Assembly (NCBI RefSeq): GCF_022921055.1
Contig: NZ_CP095063.1
Span: forward strand, 252,381-316,380
DNA: 64,000 nt
DNA from: Hymenobacter volaticus
Lineage (GTDB): Bacteria; Bacteroidota; Bacteroidia; Cytophagales; Hymenobacteraceae
Reading direction: 5' to 3'
Both the position numbers and the translations under genes were made by a program. Positions 9,817 through 22,400 of this stretch are shown here, piece after piece. Under the pieces are notes generated by a model. That model saw nothing but the letters and a program-made list of their open reading frames with translations. It ran no database searches and was not told the DNA's origin. The first letter of the stretch is position 1. The number at the start of each line of letters is the position of its first letter.

Positions 9817-10934
9817 CTACGTCAAGGCTACTTTCTGCCCACTCTTAGCCGCCTTATAAATCCCATCCAGCACCCGTAGGTCTTTGCGTCCTTCTTCGCC
9901 GGAAATATGGGTTGGCAATGGCTTATTGGCCAGCAGGCAGGAAGCAATGCCATCCAACTGGGCAGCTTGTTGATTGATAACTGGGAAATGAAATGCGCCC
10001 TGGCTGCTGCGACCTGTAAAAGGTCCGTAACTCAGACCCGGACTGAGTTCAAAGAATCCATTATCAGCGGAAGCAAAAAACCGGTCGATGTTGCAGGTTG
10101 CTGTCGCCGTGGAGGTGCACACGGCACCACTAGGAAAGTAGAGTTGCCAGGTGATAGACTCTTCCACTTCGGTAAACAAATTCGGCAGGGTGACGGGGCC
10201 AAACTGCGCTGTCACAGCGACCGGTTCTTCCCCGAGCACGTAGCGGCTGCTTTGCACGCAGTACACGCCTAGATTCATCAATGGGCCGCCCCGGCCAGGG
10301 CTTTTTTCAAATGCCAATCCTCGGGGATAATGTCCGCTAAGCGGTACCCCAAAGACGCCTCCATCAAACGAACTTGCCCGAATACCTTTTGCTGACCAAG
10401 CCGTTGGAGTTCAAGGTGGTTTGGTTCGTAGTGCAACCGATAGCCTACCGCTAACTGCACGCCGGCCCGCTTACAGGCGGCAATCATATCCTGGCAATCC
10501 TGCTCAGTTAAGGCCATAGGCTTCTCGACAATCACGTGCTTGCCAGCCTTGGCCGCTCGCAGCGTAAATTCCTTGTGCAGCGCATTGGGCAGGGTGATGT
10601 AGACAAGGTCAATGTTTTTATTGGCCAGGATTGTGTCAAAGTTCTGATATGAGTACACATTCTTTTCCGGGATATTATACTCGCTTTTCCAGCGGGCCGC
10701 CTTGGTTGGGGTGCCCGTGACAATGCCGGCAAGCTGGCAGTACTGGGAAACTGCGAGGCCCTCACGGATCAGGTTGGCATACCGGCCTAGCCCGCACAGA
10801 GCCACCCGAAGCTTTTTGCCGGTATACGGTACAGCTTTCGTTTGCGCGTACAATGCACTGGAAGGCAGTAGCAGCGAGGCTCCAAGGCCAAATCCAAGTT
10901 GCTCAACAAACCCACGCCGGGACACTTTTTTCAT
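9817..10934 (-). CDS. Gfo/Idh/MocA-family oxidoreductase with Tat signal, one frameshift
   Basis: NAD(P)-dependent sugar oxidoreductase family, here exported: the N-terminus VSRRGFVEQLGFG is a twin-arginine signal followed by a hydrophobic stretch. Rossmann motif VALCGLGRYANL, then VYITLPNALH and the conserved catalytic-region EKPMA. The first frame ends early at LKKALAGAAH; the second resumes at GGPLMNLGVYCVQ and runs to 9817. One G added to the GGGG at 10289-10292 gives AGGGPLMNLGVY, the family consensus, and a protein of about 372 residues. It is the last gene of the GH29-GH3-oxidoreductase run (184-base gap), suggesting it acts on a released sugar. Confidence 0.85.
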
Positions 10935-11118
10935 GTTAGTTGGTAAGGATAAAGAAGTGCAATGAACACATCAAATAGAAGGCAACATGCCCAAGGGCCG
11001 CGCCCTTAGCTAACGGGCGAGAGTACGGTATTCGCGTTTAGCAGTCGCTTTTTTGTGCTGATATTTATCGACAGGACCCCCAACTGTTCGATTGACTTTC
11101 TCGCCAGTCCTTACATCG

Positions 11119-13504
11119 TTATTGCACGTTCTCCACCTTCTGAGCGACGTTGAACTGCGCTTGAAGCCGAATATCTTCCGACGAAGCGCCGATCAGCACG
11201 GTAAAGGCGCCCGGCTCCACCACCCATTTCAAGTTGGTGTTCAGTAGCATTAGATCTTCGGCCGTTAATTCGAAAACCACTTCCTGCTGCTGCCCGACGG
11301 GCAGCGCGAGCCGCTGAAACTTCTTCAGCTGCAGGGCCGGGGTGACCACCGAGCTAACTTCATCGCGCAGGTATAGCTGCGCGACTTCGTCGCCGGCGCG
11401 GGTCCCAGTGTTTTTGACGGTGAAGCGCACTGTTACCTGCACGGCCCCGAGTGCTCGGCGGTACTAACGCGCAAGGTGGAGTACTCGAACTTGCTGTAGC
11501 TCAGGCCATGCCCGAAGCTGTAGAGCGGTTTGGCGCTGGTTTCGACGTAGTCGTGCTTGGCGGGGCGCTTGGCGTTGTAATACACTGGTAGTTGCCCGAC
11601 GTGTCGGGGCACCGAGATGGGCAGGCGGCCGGCGGGGTTGTAGTCGCCGAACAGCACGTCGGCCACGGCGTGGCCGCCTTCCTGGCCGGGATACCACGCA
11701 TCTAGCATAGCCGGCACGTGGGCTGCCATCCAGTTCAGGTTTAGCGGGCGGCCTTTGATAAGCACCACGACTACCGGCGTGCCGGTTGCTACTACGGCTT
11801 GGAGCAGTTCCTGCTGCTTACCGAGTAAATCGAGCGTGGCGCGGTCGTAGCCTTCGCCGCTTTCCATGTCGCTGAGAGGCTGTCCGCCTTTGGCGGCCGT
11901 GACGGTAGCTGCTCCTGTGCTCTGGTAGTCGGTTTGGAAGTCGCGGGCGCTGGAGCCGCCGAGCACCACCACGGCCACCTGCGCCCGGCGGGCCGCCGCT
12001 ACGGCCTCGGCAATATTCGCATCGGTAGTATCCCGAATGGCGCAGCCTTTGGCGTAGAAAATCTGCGTAGCCGGCGACACCTGCGCGCGAATTCCTTCGA
12101 GCACTGTCACGATGTTGCTTTCGGGTTGGGGCGCGGTGTAGTCGCCGAGCTGGTTGTAGATATTGTCGGCATTCGGGCCGATGACGGCCAGGCGTTGCAG
12201 GGTTTTGGCGAGGGGCAGCAGATTTTTTTCGTTTTTCAGCAGCACAATTGATTCCTGCGCTACCTGCCGGGCCAGCTGCACATGGGCCGGGTTTCTCACC
12301 AGCTTAGTTGCTTTTTTAGGGTCCACGTAAGGATTCTCGAACAGACCTAGGTCGAACTTCACCCGCAACACTCGGCTTACGGCGCGGTCGAGCGCCTCCA
12401 TGGAAACTAGCTTTTGCTGATGGGCAGCCAGCAGTGCCTTATCGTAGCCGTAGCCGCTCAAGTCGTTGTCCAGGCCGGCGTTGAGGGCCAGGGCCGCTGC
12501 CTCGGCCGGGGTAGCGGCTACGTGATGGCTGCCTACCAGCCCCGATATGCTTCCTAAATCGGATACCGTAAAGCCCTGAAAACCCCACTGCTTACGCAAC
12601 ACGTCCGTCAGCAACCACTCGCTGGCCGAGCAGGGCACGCCGTCGATAGAGTTGTAGGCCGTCATGACGGATAAGGCACCCGCTTTTACCGCCGCCCGAA
12701 ACGGTGGCAAAAAGCTCTGGTTCAACTCGCGGTAGCCAGGGCTGATGCTGCCCCCGTTATGGCCCCCTTCCGGTACGCCGTAGGCCGTGAAATGCTTCAA
12801 CGTCGACACTACATTGAGCCCGCTTTTCAGGCTAGTACCCTGGAAACCCTGCACCATCGCGGCCCCCATCTGCCCGTTGAGCACCGGGTCTTCGCCGTAG
12901 GTTTCCTCGACCCGCGACCAGCGCGGCTCGCGAGCCAAATCCAAGACCGGGCCGTAGCCGATATGAGTGCCCTGCACCCGCGCCTCGCTGGCAATAACCG
13001 AGGCCATGCGCCGGATGAGGGCGGGGTCCCAGGTACTGCTCTGCCCAATAGAGGTCGGAAATACGGTGGTGCCGATGGCCATGTGGCCGTGAGGGCACTC
13101 CTCGGCCAGCAGCAGCGGAATATGCAGCCGCGTATGCTCGACGGCGTACTTCTGTAAGGCATTGGTGGCTTCAGCCGCTTGCAAAGGATTCAGGCCAGTT
13201 TTCAAGGTCTTCTTCGTCCACGGGTCGGCGCGCAGTGTGGCCCATAAAGCGCCAATGTGGCGCTCGTCTATAGCTTTTTTGCCTGCCGCGCTGATGTCAA
13301 CTCGTCGCTCGTCTTTCTGATACATTTCCCAGCCGAGCAGCGTGGAGAGCTGCCCGACCTTTTCCTCGACCGTCATGCGGGCCAGTAGGTCCTGCACCCT
13401 CGCTTCGGTGGGGCGAGGCGGTCTTGGTAGAGGGGTTTGGGCGCCTGGGCCACGGCAACGGTGAAATTGAGCCAGCAGAGCCCAAGCGCTAGATAGGTGG
13501 TCAT
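11119..13504 (-). CDS. GH3 beta-glucosidase-like hydrolase, two frameshifts
   Basis: Periplasmic exo-beta-glycosidase of family 3 (beta-glucosidase or beta-xylosidase). Signal peptide from the ATG at 13504 (MTTYLALGLCWL, cleavage after VAVAQA). Family start VQDLLARMTVEEKVGQL, KHF motif in VVSTLKHFTAYG, nucleophile Asp in GFTVSDLGSISG, the C-terminal alpha/beta sandwich (VVVVLIKGRPLNLNW), SFGHGLSYS, and a fibronectin-III-like domain (RFTVKNTGTRAGDEVAQLYL). One missing base near 13410-13413 splits off the signal peptide and one in CCCC at 11445-11448 splits off the FnIII-like domain. Corrected length is about 795 residues, usual for the family. It starts 37 bases after the GH29 gene, so they are probably co-transcribed. 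Confidence 0.87.
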
Positions 13505-13540
13505 ATGAGCGAGACGTAGAAAAATGATGGTAAGCTTAGC

Positions 13541-14985
13541 TTACTCGGCCGTAAAGGCAAAAACCAGTGCCGGATAGGTTCCTGCTTGTTGGGTTAGGTC
13601 GGCAGGCAGCGTAAGCTTCACTTTGTCTCCTACGCGCGTCCACTGCACGGCCTTGCCCGTTTGCAGGAGTTTTAGCTGGCTGCCTTTTCGGGAAGGTTGC
13701 CGGTCCATTCCAGGGTGGCCGGCGCGGGTTGGTTTTCGGGTAGGCAGGCAATGGCGTAGCGGGTGCCCTTTTTGCCTTGGGTGAAATAGGTGCTGCCATC
13801 CTGGAAGCGGGCGGTAGCACGGGTGTTATAAATGGCCTCGCCGTTCACGTCCAGCCACTTGCCTATGGCCGCTAACCGCGTCACGGCTTCGTCGGCCAGG
13901 GTGCCGTCGGGCTTGGGGCCGACGCCGAGCAGCAAACTGCCGCCTTTGGCGACTACCTCTACGAGCGAGTGAATAATCTTGGTAGGCGACTTGTAGGTGT
14001 CGTTCGGCACGTAGCCCCAATTGTTGGCCAACGTCAGGCAGCTTTCCCAAGGGTTGGCCAGCGGCAACTCGGGTACGTGCTGCTCAGGAGTTTGGTAGTT
14101 CTCGTAGGGGCCGTGCACGGTGCGGTCGACCATGAGCAGGCCAGGCTGGGCCTGCCGGGCCATAGTAGCAATGCGCAGCATATCCACCTCCTGGCTGAAC
14201 TCCGGGATGGGCGCGCCCCAAGAGCGTACTTCCGCGTTCACGGTTTCGCGGGGCCGCACCCAGCCGCCGTCGAGCCACAGAATATCCATCCGGCCGTAGT
14301 CGTGCATTAGCTCGCTTATTTGGTTGTAGGTGAAGCTCTTGTACTGCTGCCACCGCCACGGATACTTCTTGATGTCGTAGTTGACGTTGCGGTTAGGCGT
14401 GGCGTACTTCGGCCACCAAAACTGCGGTGAGTGCCAGTCGGGTTTCGAGAAGTACGCCCCAATCATAAACCCTTGCTGCCGAAAGGCCTCGAACACGTAC
14501 TTGGCCACGTTGGCCCGCGGATTATCGCGGAACGGTCCGTTGGTGATCTTGAAATCCGATTGCTGGGTGTCGAACATACTGAAACCGTCGTGGTGCTTGG
14601 TGGTAAACACCAGATAGCGCATGCCAGCTTTTTTCGCGACGGCCGCCCATTGGTCAGGATTGAACTTCACCGGGTTAAACTGTTGGCTTAGTCCCCAATA
14701 CCACTTTTTGTAGTCTTCGTAGGCCACGGTACTGTCGCGCGTCACCCAATCTTCCGAGCACAGCTGCCACGACTCGATAATACCCGGCACGGCATACAAA
14801 CCCCAGTGCAAAATCAAACCAAATTTCTGGTCGCGCCAACGTTCTAGCTTTTGCTTAACTAAGGGATCAGTAGGGGCTTCGTACTGCGTCGATTGCTGGT
14901 GAATACCTTGCTCTTGGGCGCGCCCCGATTGTACACTAGCGGCGGCTAGTATGAAGAAGGCGAGGGCAGCTTTTTTCACGTGCAT
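13541..14985 (-). CDS. GH29 alpha-L-fucosidase, 3' frameshift
   Basis: Retaining alpha-L-fucosidase of family 29, exported by the signal peptide AALAFFILAAASVQSGRAQ. Seen: GLILHWGLYAVPG, YLVFTTKHHDGFSMFD, and the nucleophile strand MDILWLDGGW. The uninterrupted frame stops at 13672 after NLPEKAAS. Adding one A in the run at 13685-13688 (plus-strand TTTT) continues as GSQLKLLQTGKAV to a final VFAFTAE and the TAA at 13541, completing the C-terminal beta-sandwich (about 481 residues). It heads a minus-strand run with GH3 and the Gfo/Idh protein. Fucose-specific binding is inferred from family; a GH29 enzyme with other specificity is possible. Confidence 0.88.
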
Positions 14986-14990
14986 AGGCT

Positions 14991-15003
14991 GTTTAAGTTA
15001 AAC
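14991..15003. promoter_or_regulatory. Palindrome just upstream of the GH29 start
   Basis: GTTTAAGTTAAAC is a perfect 6+1+6 palindrome five bases upstream of the fucosidase ATG. It could be an operator in the 5' leader of the GH29-GH3 run; AT-rich chance occurrence is also possible. Confidence 0.3.
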
Positions 15004-15915
15004 CTGGCCCCACTACCGGGAGCCTATTTTACTTGCCGGCCAAGTCTGGTAGTGGAAAAATCAAGGCTTTGGCCGCGGCAAGGTAATTAGCATGCGTACC
15101 TGTTTTTCACTCTGGAGCCTCTTCGCGGTAGCATCCCCAATCAATAAACACAGGATAATAGAAATAAAACCGAGCCGCTGACCTTACGGGCAAGGTGATC
15201 AGTATTGAAATATCTCTCGCAACTGGTCATACATTTCTTGCGCCTTAACTGTGGACAGTATACTTAGCGGTGCGGTGCGCCAAGCAGTATTTATCTATCG
15301 ACCCGATAGAATCAAGCGCTACGTATTTTTTCTTGCTTTTGAGAATGCACTCCACCTAGTAGGATAGTCGCGGCGGGTGGTATTTACCGCTGCCTTAGTA
15401 ACTGTGCGCAGGTAGGCAAGGCATAGCAAATAGGTGGACTTAGCACCTAGGCTCTTGATACAGTTTAGTTCGCAAAACAACAATCAAGAAAGTAACCGCT
15501 TATCTCCATAGGCATAAGCAGTAAGTAAAATCTCAACCGTAAACTTGGCGTGCAGAGTAATGCGCACTGCGATAATTGATTAGCGAGTGTTGTGAGTAGC
15601 CCCTATAACAGGTGTGCGCATAGGAGTATCAGCCCACCGTGTAAGCTGGCTACCCAGTTAATAACTTAAAGAAGGCAGTAAACCAAATGAGCTGAAATAG
15701 ACGAGGGCCACGCCCACTGCTGGATGTTGCCCCTCTAACACCTTCTCCGGCCTGGGAAGATTGCTCGGGGCGAAGATCAGGGTTTGTATTCAAATATTGC
15801 AAATGGCTTTAAAATATTATAATACAGAGACGGTTGTGTATTGATGAAGTAGCTTTTTCGCATGTGTTATCGTATGATATGCTTATGTTTAATCTCTGTT
15901 AATCACTTTATTGCT
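15004..15915. other. Long intergenic region, no gene recognised
   Basis: About 900 bases between the divergent GH29 gene and a small plus-strand ORF. I find no ORF with coding character and no convincing repeat. The right end (15780-15915) is AT-rich and probably carries the promoter of the small exported protein. Confidence 0.45.
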
Positions 15916-16176
15916 ATGATAAAGTATTCTCATTTTCTTGTTCCTATGCTGCTGTTAAGCTTCTCTTTGGCAGGATATGCCCAAACGGCCCCTACACCGA
16001 AAGGGAAAACTCTATCTACTACACCGGCAAGTAAAGCACCTGCGCTGGATACAACGAAAACAATGGCGTCCAACGGCCTCTATCTGTTGAAGGATACAGC
16101 AGCATTTAACCGCAAACTTCGCTGTTCCAGTCGTCCCTCATCTCTCCCAATACCTACTAGACCTATAAAAAAGTAA
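15916..16176 (+). CDS. Small exported hypothetical protein
   Basis: Not recognised. It is an 86-residue ORF with a clear signal peptide (FLVPMLLLSFSLAGYAQ) followed by a Thr/Pro/Lys/Ala-rich segment (TAPTPKGKTLSTTPASKAP) and GLYLLKDTAAFNRKL. The ATG at 15916 is preferred over an upstream ATG because it opens the signal peptide. The last 20 residues are Pro/Ser/Arg rich and may be out of frame given how many neighbours are frameshifted. Convergent with the haloperoxidase gene. Confidence 0.5.
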   Translation: MIKYSHFLVPMLLLSFSLAGYAQTAPTPKGKTLSTTPASKAPALDTTKTMASNGLYLLKDTAAFNRKLRCSSRPSSLPIPTRPIKK

Positions 16177-16229
16177 GGTGGAGGTAAGTTCAGTTATTTG
16201 GTGACCCGTCCTAACTCACCATGCTAGGG

Positions 16230-17592
16230 TTATTGAGGAAGCATTTTGGTCGATGGTCGATAGCCGAGACGATGCACAACCAACAAGCCAACTTTGCTAC
16301 CCTGGAGCTGACCTTGCCGGATAGCATCGGGGAAATGTATGCCCCGTAAAGCCGCGACACGGCTGCTTCTTGGGCAGCTTGCCGAAAGGAAGTGAAATGC
16401 CGGGGCGGCAGCCCAAACACCCGCTCGGTGGAGTCGAGATAAGCATAAGTCGGCCCGAAATAGTGTTCGAGCACTGTTGCCGCGGCCGTTGAGATGACGG
16501 AGTGACCACTTAAATATTCTGGGAATGGCGGGGTTTGGAGTAGCGGCTTCCATTCAGGGTCGAGATAGCGGCGAATCACTGTTTCGGGCCGAATCCGGTT
16601 GCTATGGTATTTCTCTTTCCAACAGCAAATGAACGCATCGGTGAGGGTGAGCGCCAGCACAGCGTGGATTTGCAAGCTACGGTTAAACGAGAAGTGGCTC
16701 TGATGGCAAGCCAAGCCGGCAATTTTCATCCAGTGCGCCCCCGGCGACATTTTCTTGAGCCCAACTTGTAAGTGCCCCTGGTCTTGCAAAGCAAAGGGTT
16801 ACAGTCCCAAAAGCTGGCAATTTGCCGTTGCTCCCGAGTAAGCGTGTTGCCTACCTGGCGTACGCTGTCCATGAGCTGATAAAAGCCAGAGCCCTTGCTA
16901 GGCGAGAACGCGAGCGGAGGAGCCGGCGCAAATTGTCCTGCCGAATCCAAGAAAAAGGGTCGAATAGAACTGAAGTACGGCTCCACGGCCGCGAAGAAGC
17001 CGGGTGGGGTAGGGTACCAATAGCCTTCGCCCTCGGTAGGGGCGTAGCGCGGCAGGTCGCTGATGCGGTAGTACTTATCTTGCTTGGCATAGGCGAGCAC
17101 CGCTTGCGCAACCTGCTGAGCGTATTGCTGCGAGGCCGTGACTACTGCCGCGGGCATACCTCGATGCCTGCACTCCTCCAGCAGTTCTTGTTCGCGAGCT
17201 TGCAACGCTACGCCCGAGGGCTGTAGCTTGCTCGCTGTCTGGAGGGTGGCTAACAGCGCTGTAAGCTGGGCAGAGTACACCTTTCCCGTCGGCCTAGGAA
17301 CAGTAAGCGGAACGTGTAGGCGGCTAGCCATCGAGGGGCAGGTGGAGTCATTTTGCGCCAGCACCTCGTTGCCCGCTAACAGGGCGTAGGCAAAAAAACG
17401 AGCGGCCAGCGGCGGATTGGTGACGTCGTGCATCATTAGCTCGTTCATCTGGTCCACTACCAACCCAATCCGGTCAGCGGTAGGCTCGTAGTCGGTCGGC
17501 GTCGGGCGCCGGCAAGATAACCACCCGACGCTAGCGACCAGAAGTAACACGCTCAGCAGCAAACGAATTGATGACAACGAGGAGATAATCAC
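16230..17592 (-). CDS. Vanadium-dependent haloperoxidase / PAP2-fold lipoprotein, two frameshifts
   Basis: PAP2-superfamily enzyme of the vanadium haloperoxidase type, which oxidises halides with peroxide or acts as a phosphatase. GTG start at 17592, 19 bases after the previous stop, with a lipoprotein-like signal (LLLVASVGWLSC). Vanadate/phosphate-site pieces: KEKYHSNRIRP, FPEYLSGHSVIS and, only after correction, SRLYGGIHF (SRxxxGxH). The first frameshift, near 16794-16799, separates FWDCNP from FALQDQGHLQVG; the second, CCCC at 16342-16345, destroys the catalytic His by turning GGIHF into GAYIS. Corrected length is about 454 residues. It ends the SusCD - ASPIC - glycosidase run, a setting in which such peroxidase-like proteins recur in Bacteroidota. 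The true reaction is unknown. Confidence 0.8.
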
Positions 17593-17611
17593 ACAGGTAA
17601 GGGAGTAGGGA

Positions 17612-19335
17612 CTATTCAACTTTGCGGGCTTTGGCCGCCTCAATAGCTTGGGCCACTTGCTCGCGGTACTTGTCGAACGTGTCGTCGGCGAAGGTGATTG
17701 TCGGGATGGGGCGCTGACTTACTGCCACAGTTCGGGTTTTGCTGAAGCCGTACTCGTGCACGCCCGTGCTGCCCGAACCCGGGGCCGGGGTGCTGAGGTG
17801 GTTATAGCTATCGACGTAGGAGTAGAAGCCGGCCGGGTAGAGTGGGTAGCGCGGCACTTGGGTCAGGGGAAACGCGCTCATCAGGGCATCATAGTGCATT
17901 TCGGCAATAGGCAGCACGCCGGGGTGGCGCTGGGCCAGGTCGGCCACGAGCCGACGGGTACCCTCGTACATATCGGCTTTTGGGTTGTTTTCCCAAAGCC
18001 CGGCTATGTCCATGAAATAGGAATCGAGGTGATAGTTGGTGAGTACTTTATCGATCCGGTTGCGCAGGTAGTTGCGCCACGAGGCCACGCCCACATTCAT
18101 GACGGGCATCCAGCCGTCGCCGTGCCGGTCGTTGTCCCAATCCACCCAGTTCAGGTCCCAGTTGTCGCCGTCCACGTGTTGAGTGGCGGCGTCGGCAAAC
18201 TTCTTGAACTCCGGCAGTTTGCGGTTGGCCGAGTTGGTGCCAAACATGGCCGAAAAGTGAAATCCCAGCTTGTGACCTTCGTCGATAAGTTGCCGGAAGC
18301 CCTGGTCGCCGCCCATGCGCGGGTCGGTTTGATAGAGCGGATAGTTCCAGTAGTAGCGCCCATCCCAACCGGGCAAAAATACCAGCACGTTCTTGGGCTC
18401 GATTTGCGTAGCTATCCACCGCAAAATGGTAAGCTGCTTGGCGTAGTCGTTGAAAATGAATCCGGTCCAGTGGGCGCCGTGCAGGGCCACTACCAATTTA
18501 GTATCGCGCGCCCAAGCCGGCATGTCGGGTCGGGTGGCGTAGGCCGGAATACGGTAAGCCTGGGCTAGCTGGTCGAAGTGGGGCTTGGCAATGGCCTCGT
18601 ACGTTGCGGCGGCTCCAATACGCCACTGGCAGCTCTGCACCCGCTTGCGCCGCTCCCAGCCGGCCTGCTCGTAAATCAGCTCGGCGCGGTAACTATCGGG
18701 GCCGGGTTGTAGGAAAAATCGGGCCGGGCGCACTTCTGTCTGCCGGGCCGATAAACCGAAAAAACCTCCTTGGGGCTGCTTGATGATGATGAGCGGGGTG
18801 GAAAGTTGCCCGAACAGCTGGGGGTACTCGAACGTGTTTTCGTCGTCGTGCGGGTCCGTGAAGTTGGCGCCGGCCAGCGACAATTCCCCCGCGGAATACC
18901 CCGCACCACAGTGCTAATAGATTTGATGGGCTGGTTCATCTGGGCCGATACGCGCCACTCCACGCTGCCATCGGGGTTGCGCTGGAGTTCGGCGGTGAGC
19001 TCCCCAGCCGCTTTTTCCTGCCCACCGGCCCAGGTAAAGCCTTGGCACAAATAGCGGAGTCGGTCGCCGGAACGCTCCAGCCGCGTGCGGGCCGGGTCAA
19101 TGGCGTAAGTGTTCTCGAACGTCTGCACCCGAAAGCTGAACTGGAAGCCCGCAAGCTCGGCTGAGGGCTCAGGCCACGCAAAGCTGAACTTCATTTCGCC
19201 CTTGCCCTTGGACGGGCTGTACACGCCGTCCAGGGAGGTGAGCGGAATCAGCTCATTCTGGGCTTTAACGGGTTGGATTAACACCCCTAACCACCCTAGA
19301 GTAGCCAACAAAAGCTTATGCGTAAAACCTTGCAT
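17612..19335 (-). CDS. Putative (beta/alpha)8 glycoside hydrolase, DUF6259-like, one frameshift
   Basis: Exported protein (signal LLLATLGWLGVLIQPVKAQ from the ATG at 19335). Residues 25-190 look like a beta-sandwich (EMKFSFAWPEPSAELAGFQF); the C-terminal half resembles a TIM-barrel hydrolase: LVVALHGAHWTGFIFNDYAK, VLVFLPGWDGRYYWNYP, DSYFMDIAGLWENNP, VLPIAEMHYDAL. Candidate acidic catalytic residues are the Asp of YFMDIAG and the Glu of PIAEMHY. The two frames join at the G5 run 18886-18890 (plus-strand C5), where one added G gives GIPRGELSLAGANF. Corrected length is about 574 residues. DUF6259 is my best family guess, not a certain match. It lies between the FG-GAP lipoprotein and the haloperoxidase. 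Confidence 0.65.
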
Positions 19336-19415
19336 GCTGTCTGGTGAAAATAAGATAGAAGCGCAACTGGCCAGCAAAGCACTATTATAACTCTGGAAGA
19401 AAATTTCAGACTATT

Positions 19416-22400
19416 CTAATGCTTTTTAAAAGCATAGGCCTGTAACTCCTGGTTGTTGCGCCCTACTAAAAGCACGCTACCGAGCTGGGTGAAGCTGCGC
19501 ACGTCTCCTTGCACCCGCAAACCCGATTGCCGTTGCGATACCGCCGTGAAGTTACCCCGGCCGTCGCCGCGCAGTAGCAGCCCGTAACCCGCATCGTTGT
19601 TGCCGAAACGGATGCGGCAGTGGGTGCTGTTGCCACCAAGCAATAAGTCAGGGTGACCATCGTGATTGTAGTCGAGGGTGGTAAGGGCGAAAACGGGGGT
19701 GTACTGCGCTTCTAAGGGCAGGGGAGCCAAGCGGTACCTTGCTTGCGAGGTACTCAGCAGACACGCCGTTTGCAGGTAGTTAGCCCGCAACACGTTTGCG
19801 TTTTTCAACTCCGCAGCCTGAAAGATGTTGGTCAGCTGCGCGTCGGCGTAGCTCCGGTAATTCGGAAAACGCGTGCGCGTCATGCTGAGCTGGTCCAATA
19901 ACTCATCGCGCGACACGAAGGGGTAGCTTTTGCCTTGCACGTACATGCACAAGATCGGGTCAACGGCCCCGTTGTCGTCGAAGTCTTTGTAGTACAGTTC
20001 GGCGGGTTGTTGGTTGGTGGCTCGGCACTGCGTGTTAAGGCCCATATTGCCGATCACAAGGTCAGGACGATTGTCTTGGTTGAGGTCGGTTACCAATAGC
20101 TTGTTCCACCAGCCCGATAACTTGCCGGGCAGGTAGGTAGTGGTTTCATCGGTTAGCTGTCCGTTGTGGTTGATCCATACTTGTACCGGCAGCCATTCGC
20201 CGACCGTCACCAAGTCAGGGTGCTGGTCCTGATTCAAATCCACCCAGGCGGCATCCGTAACCATACCTAGCTGCCTTAGGGTGGGAGCTAAACTGGCCGT
20301 CTGATCGTGAAAGCGGCCGTGCCCGTCGTTAACTAACAGATAGCTGGTTGGCGGCTCGGGGTAGCGGCCCGGCGTCACGCGGCCCCCAACAAATAAATCG
20401 GGTGAGTTATCGCCGTTCACGTCGGCTACCCGCACGCAGCCGGTACTGGTGGGCATGGCGGGCAAACTACCTGCGGGACTTTTAGTGAAGTTGCCGCGCC
20501 CATCGTTGAGGTAAAGCCGGTCTTGCAGGAGCGCATCTCCGGGCAAGAAATTGTCGTACCCGCCGCTGGCCACGTAAAGGTCTAAGTCGCCGTCGCGGTC
20601 CACATCCAGGAAAGCCGCGTCGGTGTCTTCGTGTAGGTAGTCCGCTTCCAGGGCTGGTTGGGGCAACTCAGTGAATCGTCCCGCCTTTTGCTGCACGTAG
20701 ACGCGGCTCCGGTAACCCGAAGCGCCTCCCATAAACACATCGGGCCGGCCGTCGTTATTTACGTCGGCCTGTACCAAGCACGGGCCGCTGTAAGACAAGC
20801 TGTTAACCAGCAAAGGCTGGCGTTTGAAATCATTGACGTTGTTTTCCGTTGCCACGGCGGCAATCGGCGGAGTTACCGCGGTAAACACAGGGTCCGCCGT
20901 CTGTTTATTGGCTAACTCCGGCGCGCTAGCGTCCGCTTCCCGCAGTACCAGCACATGGCCTGCGGGCACGGAGCGCACCACCTGCTGTTGCCCGCTAGGC
21001 CACGTCACCCGCACCGAATCAATCTGACGCCGCTGGCCCAGGCCAAAATGCAGCACCGGCGACACGCTGGATTGGTAACCGCGCCCAACTAGTTGTTCCT
21101 GCGTCTGCGTGACGTTGCCGGTGTAGAGCTGCACTTTGGCCCCAATACCGAGGCGGTTGGCTCCAACTCCTGCCAGTTGCACGGAAAGGCCCCGGTTTGC
21201 GGGTTTCTTCTCCGCGGTATTGCGGTAGAGGAAGGCGGGTCCGTTTAAGTTGTTGACCACTATATCCAGGTCGCCGTCGTTGTCGAGGTCGGCGTAGGCG
21301 GCACCGTTGCTGTTCGCTGGTTCGGTGATGCCCCACGCGGTGCTGGCGTTGGTGAACGTCGCGCCCCCGGTGTTGCGGAAGGCGTAGCCCACCACGTTCG
21401 AGGAAGGCATCTTGCGCACCAAGTCCAGCAAGTTCTTGCGCTGCACGTCGCCCTGGCGGTCGTGCAGAAAGTCGCCCATGTACTTAAGAAAGTCTAGGTT
21501 GGTGTAGTCGTGCAAAAAGCCATTCGTAAGAAACAGGTCCTTCCAGCCGTCGTTGTCGTAATCGGCTACCAGGGGAGCCCAGCTCCAATCCGTATTGGAA
21601 ACACCCGCGAGTTGCCCTATTTCGCTGAAGGTGCTGTTACCATTGTTGAGGTGCAGCATGTTGCGCATGTACTGCTTATGCAAACCAGCTTCGTTTCGAA
21701 TGCGAAACAGCTCGTAATTGTCGCTGGCAAAGAGCAGCTTCTGTCGCCGGTTGTCTTCAGGCAACATGTCGAGCGTGCAAACGTCGGCGTAGCCGTCGTT
21801 GTTGAGGTCGGCCGCGTCGTTGCCCATCGACGACAAGGACGTATGCCCCATCTGCTGGCCGAGCTGGTCGGTGAACGTGCCGTCGTGGTTGTTGATGTAC
21901 AGGTAATCAGGGGCCAGGTAGTCGTTGGAAAGGTAGATGTCGGGCCAACCGTCGTTGTTGAGGTCGGCCACCGAGGCGCCGAGCGCAAAGGTCAGCCGCG
22001 TATTCAGCAAACCGGCCGCCGTGGCTACTTCCCGAAACCGGGGCAATTCTCCTGGTCGGGCGCCTTCGTTGCGGTAGAGCTTAATCCCCGTTTGCGCGTC
22101 GGGCGTGCGCATTAGTTGCTTGATGTAGAACTCGTCGAGGTTCTCGAACCGACGGGGGCTGTGGTTGAGCAGCAGCATGTCCAGGTCCTGGTCTTTGTCG
22201 TAGTCGAAAAAAACGGCCTGGGTGCTATAGGCCGAGTCGGCCAGCTCGCACGCCGCTGCTTGCTCGCGGAAATGGGGTACTCCTTGTTGGTCGTTTCCGA
22301 GGTTGAGGAACAGCTGATTTCGACGGAACTGGCCTGGCAGGTCGCCCGATCGGCACACGTAAAGGTCGAGGTGGCCGTCCGCGTTGAGGTCCACCATCGT

